Position numbers and translations under genes: made by a program. The notes beneath the pieces are model-generated. The model was not told where the DNA came from and made no database searches. It saw only the letters and a list, made by a program, of their open reading frames with translations. From assembly GCA_023667265.1 (NCBI GenBank), contig JAMPAJ010000001.1, forward strand, positions 817,864 through 881,863: a DNA stretch of 64,000 nt, given 5' to 3'. Below, piece after piece: positions 1-7,790 of this stretch. This stretch comes from Alistipes sp. Lineage in GTDB: Bacteria > Bacillota > Clostridia > Oscillospirales > Ruminococcaceae. Each line of letters starts with the position of its first letter. The stretch's first letter is position 1.

Positions 1-266
1 CTCTTTATTCTCGTGACTATTTTTGCTTTTCTTAGCTTAATGACATTAGCCTAAAGGGCGTTTCTGAATCTCGCCTGTTGGCTCTGTCAGTGCTTCTGAA
101 CCAAACTCAAAGGTCTCCGAAAATAGAACGTGAATACTGTTTGAATTTATGTGATATTTAACCACTTTTGTATTTATCCACGCTTTTCGTAAAAGATATA
201 ATTTTGCGAAAGCTCTTGTTAACAAAAAATTTACATTTGGCTAATTTGCCACGAAAGGATAATGCC

Positions 267-809
267 ATGGAGAGAATCGAAGATGCAGCAAAGTATTTAA
301 TACAGTTGTACAACGAAACTGGTTATGAATGTAACAGACAGAAACTACAGAAACTTATTATATTTGCGCATTTAAAGTGTTTGTCCGAAAATAGAAAAGG
401 CTTTACTGAGAAAAATTTTATAAGTGTATCTCCATTGGGACTTGGAATTGAAATTATCGCTAATAGATATTACAATTTTATTATTGGTAATATAAATAAT
501 ACTGAGATAATCACAATCAAGTCTGAACCAGATAATGAAACCTTTTTACCAGAATATCAATATAACGATTGCTTACTTGATGATGATTATCGTTGTGTTC
601 TGAAAGAAATATTTAGTAAATACGGAGCTTACTCAGGTCAAGAGCTTTGTGATTGGACAAGGAAAACTAACCTTTGGAAAAATAATATTAACAACGTTGT
701 CGGTGCAGTAAAATATATTATTCCATCTGTTGATGTTTCAGAATTTACTAAATCTATTGATGATTTTGACTCATTTATGCATTCTTTGAAAGAGGAATGT
801 AATAAATGA
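267..809 (+). CDS. Panacea-domain (DUF4065/SocA-like) protein, candidate antitoxin
   Basis: 180-residue protein. The opening helix (AAKYLIQLYNE), the KLQKLIIFAH helix about 25 residues in, and the later YGAYSGQELCDWTR segment fit the Panacea pattern as I know it. Panacea domains serve as antitoxins for many unrelated toxins (PanAT systems) or as proteolysis adaptors (SocA). The start at 267 is chosen because GAAAGGA lies 7 bases upstream; the same frame is open from 168 but has no ribosome site there. It overlaps the next gene by four bases (ATGA), so the two are probably translationally coupled. Base composition is much more AT-rich than the rest of the window, which suggests transfer. The antitoxin role is inferred from family and pairing only. 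Confidence 0.7.
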   Translation: MERIEDAAKYLIQLYNETGYECNRQKLQKLIIFAHLKCLSENRKGFTEKNFISVSPLGLGIEIIANRYYNFIIGNINNTEIITIKSEPDNETFLPEYQYNDCLLDDDYRCVLKEIFSKYGAYSGQELCDWTRKTNLWKNNINNVVGAVKYIIPSVDVSEFTKSIDDFDSFMHSLKEECNK

Positions 810-1987
810 GGATAGGTGCTTTACTTGAGAAATATTTTGCGGCTTATACTCGTTACGTGATACTTACTAAAGGTTCTGAGTTTGATTCCCATCAAGAATT
901 ATATATGGATGTAATTGATGATATTGCAAAGCCATTTAATAATCCAAATTTTAAGTGGTATAGGCATATGTTTGAAATTTATTGGGCAGTTAAAAAATGT
1001 AACGATAATGTTTCGACTAAGATAACAAATGTTACCTTCAAAGATAATGATTTTTGCGAATTGATTATTTTACCTTCTGTTGATATTCTTTATGGACAAT
1101 TAAAGAAAAAGTGTGATGAACAATCTTCTATTGACGAGTTCGTTTCTTTCTTAAGAGATTGTTCAACATCGTTAATGAGAGGTAATTTAAATCCTCAATT
1201 GCAAATTTTCTATGATAGATTGGCGGATAATAATGAGGGGTTAGGTAGACTAAACTCATTATTGGAGCAACTTCAAAACAAACAAGTAAAAATATCAAAT
1301 GAATTGTCATTAAATAGGGGATTGCAAGAAGAAGTAAAAAAAATAAGTGCCGAAGCAAAAGATATAAGACAAGAAATAAAAGAACAATCGCAGAAAGTCG
1401 CCGAATCAAGTATAACAATTTTAGGTATATTCGTAGGTATTGTCATGGTATTTTTCGGAGGCTTTTCAATACTTGATAATACCATTGAAACATTAAGTCA
1501 AGTGTCGCCATATAGGTTGTACTTCACAATGATTGTTTTTGGTTGCATTATGTACAATATTGTTGTTCTCCTATTTTTTCTGGTTAGTAGGATTACGGAA
1601 AAATCCATAACTTGTAGATGTCATCATGCCTCTCAAGTAATAGAAACTTCCCGAAATGATTGTTACAAATGTAAACAATATAGACATCACAAAGGTATTT
1701 GCAGAGTAAGGAACACCTTGCCTTACGTATACTGGAGCAATCTGTGTATGTTTGCTGCAATGTCCTTTCTATTTGGAATGAAATTTTTTGCAAAACAAGA
1801 GAATCCGTTGCAACTAAACTGTAAACAATTTGGCTTATCATCTATCCTACCATTTATCTTAATTGTCACTGGCTATATTTTTTGTAAACCCAAACCATCC
1901 CAAAAAAACAAAGAGAATGAATCTGAAGATGAAGAAAAAAATGAGAAAGACAGTAAGAATACGATTGAAAGAAATAATACGCTGTAA
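806..1987 (+). CDS. Coiled-coil membrane protein, unknown; partner of the Panacea protein
   Basis: 393 residues, no family recognised. Residues 1-130 look soluble and alpha-helical. About 140-200 is a probable coiled coil (LNSLLEQLQNKQ, then EVKKISAEAKDIRQEIKEQ). Four hydrophobic spans follow at about 201-222, 238-260, 308-325 and 343-360. Between spans 2 and 3 is a Cys/His-rich loop (CRCHH at about 270, CYKCKQYRHHKGIC at about 286-299) that could bind a metal. The tail is charged (EDEEKNEKDSKN). The start overlaps the preceding stop as ATGA. Membrane-active proteins are common partners of Panacea antitoxins, so a toxin or abortive-infection effector is a reasonable guess, but nothing in the sequence proves it. 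It is strongly AT-rich, like its partner. Confidence 0.6.
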   Translation: MRIGALLEKYFAAYTRYVILTKGSEFDSHQELYMDVIDDIAKPFNNPNFKWYRHMFEIYWAVKKCNDNVSTKITNVTFKDNDFCELIILPSVDILYGQLKKKCDEQSSIDEFVSFLRDCSTSLMRGNLNPQLQIFYDRLADNNEGLGRLNSLLEQLQNKQVKISNELSLNRGLQEEVKKISAEAKDIRQEIKEQSQKVAESSITILGIFVGIVMVFFGGFSILDNTIETLSQVSPYRLYFTMIVFGCIMYNIVVLLFFLVSRITEKSITCRCHHASQVIETSRNDCYKCKQYRHHKGICRVRNTLPYVYWSNLCMFAAMSFLFGMKFFAKQENPLQLNCKQFGLSSILPFILIVTGYIFCKPKPSQKNKENESEDEEKNEKDSKNTIERNNTL

Positions 1988-2008
1988 AGTTCTTACATAA
2001 AACAGCAA

Positions 2009-2031
2009 AACTCACCCCTATAAGGTGAGTT
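2009..2031 (+). terminator. Hairpin after the Panacea pair
   Basis: Eight-base-pair stem (AACTCACC / GGTGAGTT) with a 7-base loop, 22 bases after the membrane-protein stop. There is no clear T-run, so termination is only possible. Confidence 0.3.
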
Positions 2032-2068
2032 GTCATATAAAAGTGTTTTAAAGAAGAACGCAAAACCG

Positions 2069-2120
2069 TGTCATCTATTTTGTTACATCATGACATCTTG
2101 TTGTAACAAAATAGATGACA
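2069..2120. repeat. Perfect 19-bp inverted repeat
   Basis: Arms at 2069-2087 (TGTCATCTATTTTGTTACA) and 2102-2120 are exact reverse complements with a 14-base spacer. A partial third copy of the motif (TAGATGACATTTTG) occurs near 2190. Such spaced dyads are typical of recombinase or regulator binding sites. It sits at the edge of the AT-rich island and may mark its boundary. Function unknown. Confidence 0.55.
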
Positions 2121-2126
2121 ACGCCG

Positions 2127-2153
2127 AAAAGCCCGAATTATCGGGCTTTTTTG
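2127..2153 (+). terminator. Rho-independent terminator
   Basis: AAAAGCCCGA / TCGGGCTTTT stem with a 4-base loop running into T6. It is near-symmetric and could act in both directions. It probably ends the transcript of the Panacea pair. Confidence 0.75.
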
Positions 2154-2314
2154 GTGTCCAAGTGCCAAAAATTTTATAGTAAAAACCGTAGATGACATTT
2201 TGAAATTTTGAGAATTGAACCCACGATTTTGGCAGCTCAGAACTAATTACGAGAAAAATCAGAGGGTTGAAAAAGAATTCTGAGAAAACAAGAAGAAAAT
2301 AATTGTAAAAATTT

Positions 2315-2372
2315 AAAGGCTGAATTTGTTAGTTTTTCACAAAGTCTGAGAAACAACAGATTCAGCCTTTTT
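2315..2372 (+). terminator. Terminator-like hairpin
   Basis: AAAGGCTGAATTTGTT pairs with AACAGATTCAGCCTTT across a 24-base loop and is followed by TT. The long stem and trailing T-run suggest a terminator, but no gene directly precedes it; it may be a relic. Confidence 0.45.
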
Positions 2373-2409
2373 ATTTATATATATACCTTTAAAAAAGGAG
2401 ATGATACCA

Positions 2410-2640
2410 ATGAACGGATTTCCGTCCGAATCTATATTAGAGCGTTTTCACATAAAAATGTAACGCACGTCTTTTCGGCAAATTTTAACGGCTGCTGCGT
2501 AAAAAAAAGCTCACCATACGACAGTATGCTTTCGCTTTTTTGCCTTGTACCCGCAAAAATTATGCTCGAAAATTCGCACATTAATTTTTTGTGAACACGC
2601 TCTAAGCAATCAATTTTTTGATGATGTCAAAGTAAAATGA
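2410..2640 (+). pseudogene. Short ORF split by a MITE-like insertion
   Basis: An ATG at 2410 follows a strong AAAGGAG site (2394-2400). The frame stops within the inserted element at 2463. If the element at 2440-2604 is removed together with one copy of a TA target duplication, the frame reads through MNGFPSESILSNQFFDDVKV plus K and then a stop at 2640, 21 codons in all. The restored peptide is not recognised and the reading may be coincidental. Confidence 0.3.
2439..2603. repeat. MITE-like element, family 1, copy 1
   Basis: 165-bp element with terminal inverted repeats (AGAGCGTTTTCAC / GTGAACACGCTCT) flanked by TA on each side. The inside contains the motif GCACGTCTTTTCGGC and a hairpin around CATACGACAGTATG, both shared with the copy at 4898-5060. 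No coding capacity; presumably mobilised by a transposase elsewhere. Confidence 0.65.
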
Positions 2641-2775
2641 ACAGTAATTTTTATTCCAACGAAATTTTCTATTCAAAAATTAAGAACTTTTCAGAAATAC
2701 GCATACCTGATTTTCAGATTCGGCAGATAAAATATAATCATACAATTTCTCAATGAAGGAAAAGAGGCTGAATGT

Positions 2776-3840
2776 ATGAAAGGTATCAGAATCGGAAAGA
2801 AGCAGTCACGTCTGCCGATCATTCAGGGCGGAATGGGCGTAGGTGTTTCACTTCACAGGCTTGCAGGAACGGTAGCTGCCGAGGGAGGAATAGGCATTAT
2901 TTCGACAGCCGATATAGGCTTCAAAGAATCCGACTTTTCCAACTGCCCTCAAAAGGCTGATATCAGGGCATTAGGAAAAGAAATATCTATGGCAAGAGAG
3001 ATCGCCGGAGACGGCATTCTTGGAGTGAACGTAATGTGCGCATGTACGCATTATGACGAGATCGTAAAGGAAGCTGCTGCGAATAAAATTGATTTGATCA
3101 TATCAGGCGCAGGACTGCCTTTGAATCTTCCCGAGCTTGTAAATGAAGATACTGCGATAGCTCCTATCGTATCGTCTGCAAGGGCATTAAAGCTGATATG
3201 CCGAAGATGGAAGAAGCGCTATAACCGACTTCCCGACCTTGTTATTGTAGAAGGAGCGGAGGCAGGCGGACATCTCGGATTTTCCTTTGAAGAACTCGCA
3301 GGCGGAAATAAAACGCTTGAGGAAATATCAGCAGAAGTTATCTCGCTTGCAAGAGAAATAGGCTCGGAGAACAATACCGAAATTCCCGTAATTGTTGCAG
3401 GCGGCATTTATGACCAAAGTGACATTGAGCATTATATTTCACTCGGTGCAGGCGGTGTACAAATGGCGACACGTTTTGTGGCAACCGAAGAATGCGACGC
3501 AAGTCCTGAATTTAAAAATGCCTATGTCAATGCCGAAAAAGACGATATTGAAATCATTCACAGTCCGGTTGGTATGCCGGGAAGAGCGATCAATAATACC
3601 TTTTTAGAAAGGGTAAAAAGCGTAAGGGAGAAAATAACTCACTGTACAGGCTGTCTTAAAGCCTGTCACGTAAAGGAAGCGTCCTACTGCATTACAGAGG
3701 CGCTTATCCGTTCAGTGAAAGGCGATACCGAAAACGGTCTTGTTTTCTGCGGTTCTAACGTATCGAGGATCCACGAAATTACAACAGTCAAAAAGCTTTT
3801 ACAGGAACTCTTTCCTAAAGAAATACCTGTTTTAGCATAA
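2776..3840 (+). CDS. Nitronate monooxygenase / enoyl-ACP reductase II-like flavoprotein
   Basis: 354-residue TIM-barrel FMN enzyme of the 2-nitropropane dioxygenase family. Visible marks are the N-terminal IIQGGMGVGVS loop, the EGAEAGGHLG phosphate/FMN-binding turn in mid-protein, and PVIVAGGI followed by GAGGVQMATRF near residues 204-235. Members either oxidise nitronates or act as FabK enoyl-ACP reductases; the sequence alone does not separate these. The C-terminal third has a Cys cluster (CTGCLKACHV, then C) that many short members lack and that may bind metal. GAGG about 9 bases upstream of ATG 2776 sets the start. The SDR gene follows 13 bases downstream, so the two probably form an operon. 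Confidence 0.75.
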   Translation: MKGIRIGKKQSRLPIIQGGMGVGVSLHRLAGTVAAEGGIGIISTADIGFKESDFSNCPQKADIRALGKEISMAREIAGDGILGVNVMCACTHYDEIVKEAAANKIDLIISGAGLPLNLPELVNEDTAIAPIVSSARALKLICRRWKKRYNRLPDLVIVEGAEAGGHLGFSFEELAGGNKTLEEISAEVISLAREIGSENNTEIPVIVAGGIYDQSDIEHYISLGAGGVQMATRFVATEECDASPEFKNAYVNAEKDDIEIIHSPVGMPGRAINNTFLERVKSVREKITHCTGCLKACHVKEASYCITEALIRSVKGDTENGLVFCGSNVSRIHEITTVKKLLQELFPKEIPVLA

Positions 3841-3853
3841 GGAGGATTTTATT

Positions 3854-4855
3854 ATGAAACAGAAAATGTACATCATCACAGGAGCTAACGGTCATTTAGC
3901 AAGCACAATTATCCGTTATCTGGTAAAACAGGACTGCGTGATCAGAGGTTTGATTCTGCCTACGGAAAGTAATCATAACAGCAGATCCGTTACTTACTAC
4001 AAGGGCGATATTACAAAGCCTGAAACCTTGTCAGAGATTTGCTCCGACACGGAAAATTACGATGTATACGTCATTCATGCTGCCGGAATTATCAGCATCG
4101 GCAATGAGGTCACTCCGCTTATGTATAACGTCAATGTAAACGGAACGAAAAATATTATAGAGGTCTGCAAAAAATATGCAGTAAAAAGGCTTCTTTATGT
4201 AAGCTCTGTTCATGCGATCCAGGAGGGCGAATATATGAGCACGATAACTGAATTGTATGAATTTCCGAAAGACAAAGTACAGGGCGGCTATGCCTCAACA
4301 AAGGCTGAGGCAACACAAGCTGTAATGGATTCCGTCGACGACGGACTGGACGCAGTTGTTGTGCATCCGTCAGGTATTTTAGGACCTTTTGACGATGGCA
4401 ATAATCATATAACTCAATTGATACAGATGTACTTGTCGGGAAAACTTCCTGCCGGAGTGACCGGAGGCTATGATTTCGTTGACGTGCGTGATGTTGCAAA
4501 GGGCTGTATTTCGGCTATAAACAACGGCCGCAAGGGAGAGTGTTATATTCTCTCAAACCGCTACTATACGGTCAGAGATCTGATCGAGTATATGCGTATA
4601 GCCGTACATGGCAAGCATAAAAAAATATGCGTGCCTTTGAAACTGGCAAAAATGGCTGCGCCTGTCTTTGAAAAAATCGGCGAGATCACAAAAACACGTC
4701 CGCTTTTTACAAAATATTCGCTTTATATCATGGATTCCAACGGAAGGTTTTCGCATGATAAAGCAACCAAGGAACTTGGATATACGCCGAGAGATATGAA
4801 AGATACCATAAAGGATACTATTGTTTATCTGAAATCCGGGAAAGCAAAGCTCTGA
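3854..4855 (+). CDS. NAD(P)-dependent epimerase/dehydratase (extended SDR)
   Basis: 333 residues. The N-terminal Rossmann motif TGANGHLAS (residues about 8-16), a strand ending YKGDI, and the catalytic YASTK (about 139-143) place it in the extended short-chain dehydrogenase family. VHPSGILGP is typical of dihydroflavonol-4-reductase-like members. The substrate is unknown. The start is preceded by AAGGAGG (3839-3846). It lies 13 bases after the flavoprotein gene and probably shares its transcript, suggesting a joint redox step on a small carbonyl or acyl compound, which is inference. Confidence 0.8.
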   Translation: MKQKMYIITGANGHLASTIIRYLVKQDCVIRGLILPTESNHNSRSVTYYKGDITKPETLSEICSDTENYDVYVIHAAGIISIGNEVTPLMYNVNVNGTKNIIEVCKKYAVKRLLYVSSVHAIQEGEYMSTITELYEFPKDKVQGGYASTKAEATQAVMDSVDDGLDAVVVHPSGILGPFDDGNNHITQLIQMYLSGKLPAGVTGGYDFVDVRDVAKGCISAINNGRKGECYILSNRYYTVRDLIEYMRIAVHGKHKKICVPLKLAKMAAPVFEKIGEITKTRPLFTKYSLYIMDSNGRFSHDKATKELGYTPRDMKDTIKDTIVYLKSGKAKL

Positions 4856-4862
4856 TAAAATA

Positions 4863-4891
4863 TTGATTTGTTTTCAATTATGTGGTATAAT
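4863..4891 (+). promoter_or_regulatory. Sigma-A-type promoter for the two-component operon
   Basis: TTGATT, 17-base spacer, TATAAT. The MITE-like element at 4898-5060 begins 7 bases after the -10 box, so the transcript of the response-regulator gene would carry almost the whole element in its 5' leader. Confidence 0.65.
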
Positions 4892-4897
4892 TGATTT

Positions 4898-5060
4898 AGA
4901 ACTTGTTCTCATAGGATATTGCACGCGTCTTTTCGGCAAATTCTGCCGATTGCCGCGTTGAAAAAGCTCACCATACGTCAGTATGCTTTCGCTTTTTCGC
5001 CTTGCACTCGTCAGAATTGCGCTCGAAATTCCACGCACAATTCCTATGAGAACAAGTTCT
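4898..5060. repeat. MITE-like element, family 1, copy 2
   Basis: 163-bp element with 19-bp perfect terminal inverted repeats (AGAACTTGTTCTCATAGGA). The core shares GCACGCGTCTTTTCGGCAAA and CAGTATGCTTTCGCTTTTT with copy 1 at 2439-2603. It lies between the promoter and the start codon of the response regulator. No ORF of its own. Confidence 0.75.
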
Positions 5061-5096
5061 TAGAGTTTACAAAAACAAGATCCAAGGGAGAGCATT

Positions 5097-5792
5097 ATGG
5101 ACAGATCCAAAATACTTATCGTCGATGACGACGCTGAAATAAGAGAATTAATAGACGCTCTCCTTAGCGGCGAGGGTTATAAGATAATTCAGGCGAACAG
5201 CGGAAAACAGGCTATAGGTCTGCTTGACAGTTCTTTTGATCTGATAATTCTCGATATTATGATGCCTGAAATGTCGGGCTATAAAGTATGCTCGGAAATA
5301 CGGGAAAATTATAATACTCCTATCCTGTTTCTGACTGCCAAAAGCATGGATTCCGATCTGACCATGGGATTTTCCGTAGGCGGTGACGATTATCTTACAA
5401 AACCGTTTTCATTTTCAGAGCTTCTTGCAAGAGTAAAAGGGCTTCTGCGAAGATACCATACCTACAGTGGAAAATCCTCTGATATGCAGGACGAATATTA
5501 CATTTACGGCACGCTTCAGATTCACAGTCAGTTTAATCAGGTGCTGAAAGACGGCACAGAAATGAATCTTACGGAAATAGAATATCAGATATTGAAAAAG
5601 CTCATTTCCCACAAAGGCATGATTTTCACAATGCAGAATTTGTATGAAAGCGTGTGGAACGAGCCGTATTTTTCCACCAGCGCAAACACCGTTATGGCGC
5701 ATATCAGAAAGCTGCGTGTAAAAATCGAAAATGATCCGCAAAAGCCTGAGATCATAAAAACCGTATGGGGAAAGGGCTATCGGATTGAATAA
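5097..5792 (+). CDS. OmpR/PhoB-type response regulator
   Basis: 231 residues. The receiver domain (1-120) has the acidic pocket DDD at 10-12, phospho-acceptor Asp53 in ILDIMMPEMSG, and Lys102 in LTKPFSF. The C-terminal winged helix (about 130-231) ends with the typical VWGKGYRIE. It regulates transcription when phosphorylated, presumably by the histidine kinase whose TTG start overlaps its last codons. The ribosome site is weak (AGGGAG about 7 bases upstream). The target genes are not evident. Confidence 0.93.
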   Translation: MDRSKILIVDDDAEIRELIDALLSGEGYKIIQANSGKQAIGLLDSSFDLIILDIMMPEMSGYKVCSEIRENYNTPILFLTAKSMDSDLTMGFSVGGDDYLTKPFSFSELLARVKGLLRRYHTYSGKSSDMQDEYYIYGTLQIHSQFNQVLKDGTEMNLTEIEYQILKKLISHKGMIFTMQNLYESVWNEPYFSTSANTVMAHIRKLRVKIENDPQKPEIIKTVWGKGYRIE

Positions 5793-6849
5793 AAAGAAAA
5801 AGAATAAAAACAATCACATTCCACTGCACAAATCCTTTCTTGGCTATAAAATTATGGGACTTACTATCCTGACATTTTTAATAACACTCGGAGTATATTT
5901 CGGATTTGCTGAGCTTGGAAACTATTTTGCTAAGACTTATTCCACTATTGAAAAATATACGCCTTTAATCCAGACAGTATCAATTTTTATGGCATTCGTT
6001 TGTTTTTTCTGGATTTTTCTGGCGTTTCTGCGTTCTACGGTAAGCGATATAAAGCATTTATCTTCTGATTTGAAAAGAATTACAGGCGGAGAGCTTGAAC
6101 GTCAGATAAGTCTTTCCCGAAAGGACGAACTCGGAGATTTAGCAAGGGATATAAGCATAATGCAGCATTCCTTGATCGAGCGTATGGAAAAGGAGCGTGA
6201 AGCGGTCAAGTCAAACCGAAACCTTATCACCTCGCTTTCTCATGACCTGAGAACGCCTCTCACCAAACAGATGTGTGCGATAGAGCTTGCTCTTAAAGGC
6301 GACTGCGGTAAAAATGAGCAGCTCCGGAAATCACTGATGCAGATCTATCATCATTCAGAGCAGATAAAAGAAATCTCCGACGAGTTGTTTTCATATTTTT
6401 TGGTTGAGGATAATGCCGAGCAGGGTCATATTCATATGGAGGTTTTCGACGGAAATACTCTTTTTGCACAGCTTTTATCGGAATATTCTGATTTTCTGGA
6501 AAGCAGCGGATTTACGGTCAAGCTTAATATGCCGCAGACTGAAACGTTTAAAGTTACAGTTGACGCGTCTTATCTTGCAAGAATTTTAGATAACCTTGCT
6601 TCCAATATCCGAAAATATGCCGACAAAAATCATGACGTCAGGATCAGCTTATTACTTGAAAATGATATTGTCTCCGTTCGGTTTTCCAATGTGATACGAG
6701 CTGATGACGGAAAAATGCTTGACAGCAGCAACATCGGAATTTATTCGGCAAAAAATATGGCTGAAATGCTCGGCGGTGAATTGAATATTGCTGTTGATGA
6801 TGACGAATATTGTGCGGAGCTTAAATTGAAAACAGCGGATAAGAACTGA
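5785..6849 (+). CDS. Sensor histidine kinase
   Basis: 354 residues starting at TTG 5785, 8 bases inside the response-regulator gene. Two membrane spans (about 21-43 and 62-83) are separated by a very short loop of under 20 residues, so the sensed signal is likely membrane-borne. A HAMP-like linker (84-140) follows, then the H-box SLSHDLRTPLT with phospho-His153 and a C-terminal ATPase domain with N-box DNLASNIRKYA. The G1 box is degenerate (DDGKMLDSSNIGIYSAK), as in lantibiotic- or antibiotic-type kinases. The ligand is unknown. A terminator follows at 6908. Confidence 0.9.
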   Translation: MNKKKKNKNNHIPLHKSFLGYKIMGLTILTFLITLGVYFGFAELGNYFAKTYSTIEKYTPLIQTVSIFMAFVCFFWIFLAFLRSTVSDIKHLSSDLKRITGGELERQISLSRKDELGDLARDISIMQHSLIERMEKEREAVKSNRNLITSLSHDLRTPLTKQMCAIELALKGDCGKNEQLRKSLMQIYHHSEQIKEISDELFSYFLVEDNAEQGHIHMEVFDGNTLFAQLLSEYSDFLESSGFTVKLNMPQTETFKVTVDASYLARILDNLASNIRKYADKNHDVRISLLLENDIVSVRFSNVIRADDGKMLDSSNIGIYSAKNMAEMLGGELNIAVDDDEYCAELKLKTADKN

Positions 6850-6907
6850 TAATAAAAGCGTTGTTCTTTTTTGGAAAATAAGATTAGTTTCCATTTCGAT
6901 ATTCTAC

Positions 6908-6947
6908 AAAAAATCCGTTGTGAAACCAAACTCACAACGGATTTTTT
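6908..6947 (+). terminator. Terminator after the two-component operon
   Basis: AAAAATCCGTTGTGA / TCACAACGGATTTTT stem with an 8-base loop and a T6 run. Near-symmetric, so it could also stop the convergent minus-strand gene at 7039. Confidence 0.85.
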
Positions 6948-7038
6948 ACTTGCCGTAACATTGCCTTCTGTTAATATAATACAACTTTGAAATAAAATTG
7001 TATGAAATTCACTTGACATCATTTAAGTGAATTTTACA

Positions 7039-7344
7039 TCAAATATTCTCCTTAGAGCTCTCCTCAGTCAGCCGCAGGATTTCAGGAGCAATTTTTTCCC
7101 TCTGCTTTTTAGTAATATAGCTGAAAATCGGATAAGCCAAAGCAATCATTACCATTCCGATAATGCCTGTAATGATACCAATAATAATAGAAATCATTGT
7201 GCCTATGTGCGTTACGATTTTATCAAGACGGTGTAATCTGTCCATTTTGCTTTCCTCCTGCGGAAGGTATTTTTTACGTATGGCGTCAAGTTCAGACTGT
7301 TGGCTTGCAGAATAAGTATACTCAAATTTATTTTCCACTTTCAA
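7039..7344 (-). CDS. Small membrane protein, family of unknown role
   Basis: 101 residues. The N-terminal YTYSASQQSELDAIRKKYLP, the RLDKIV turn, a membrane segment (about 49-76) and a C-terminal SYITKKQREKIAPEILRL tail resemble small clostridial membrane proteins that databases often label dihydropteridine reductase without good evidence. Compared with those, the middle looks shortened, as if one membrane hairpin were lost. The frame opens with TTG at 7344, or GTG at 7338, without a good ribosome site. Sequence related to the family 1 MITE core lies directly upstream, so the native start or promoter may have been displaced. Confidence 0.5.
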   Translation of the reverse strand: MKVENKFEYTYSASQQSELDAIRKKYLPQEESKMDRLHRLDKIVTHIGTMISIIIGIITGIIGMVMIALAYPIFSYITKKQREKIAPEILRLTEESSKENI

Positions 7345-7345
7345 T

Positions 7346-7455
7346 GCGTCTTTCGAGAATTTTCAGATTTTTCGTCAGATTGCATAAAAACGACGCAGGC
7401 ATACGACAGTATGCCTGCATAATATTGCCCGAAACCGTCCGCCGATAAAATTGTC
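7346..7455. repeat. Degenerate relative of the family 1 MITE core
   Basis: Shares the order GCGTCTTTCG, GAATTTTCAG, and a CATACGACAGTATG hairpin (here extended to GCAGGCATAC / GTATGCCTGC) with the cores of the 2439 and 4898 elements. Terminal repeats are not clear. It separates the small membrane gene from the long sugar-transport operon. Confidence 0.4.
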
Positions 7456-7521
7456 GGACATTATTATTGTCAGCATACATAAAGTTAAAATATAAAATTT
7501 ATTAACCACCCCACTATGTTC

Positions 7522-7550
7522 TTGACAAAAAGCCGGAAATTTGTTATAAT
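7522..7550 (+). promoter_or_regulatory. Consensus sigma-A promoter of the 7.8-19.7 kb operon
   Basis: TTGACA, 17-base spacer, TATAAT: a perfect consensus. The leader to the first start codon is about 230 bases. It includes one clear hairpin (ATTCCGG / CCGGAAT, 7708-7733) but no riboswitch I recognise. Confidence 0.85.
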
Positions 7551-7790
7551 TGTTAGGAAAGATTTATGCAGTTCGGCAAGTCGGATAAAAAGGTGTAGGC
7601 AGCCTGAAGCTCCGGCGAAAAACAGCTTAAAACAGCGAAAAAACAGGAATACGGCAAAACTCTCTCTCATCGCCGGAGTCCTGGATTTTATCGTACAAAG
7701 GCTTATTCCGGGAAGAAATTGGATTCCGGAATAGGTCGGCTTTGCCGTGCAAAACTAAAACTTTAACAACTCTAAGAAAGGGTGAAAAGC

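Noticed and set aside
1..190. Open stretch on the minus strand (reads through FSETFEFGSEALTEPTGEIQ before a stop near position 49)
   Set aside because: No start codon inside a supported context and no recognised family; could be a gene relic but cannot be supported.
7551..7780. Riboswitch in the long leader of the transport operon
   Set aside because: Compared by eye with cyclic-di-GMP, TPP, cobalamin and lysine patterns; no conserved core found, only a simple hairpin.
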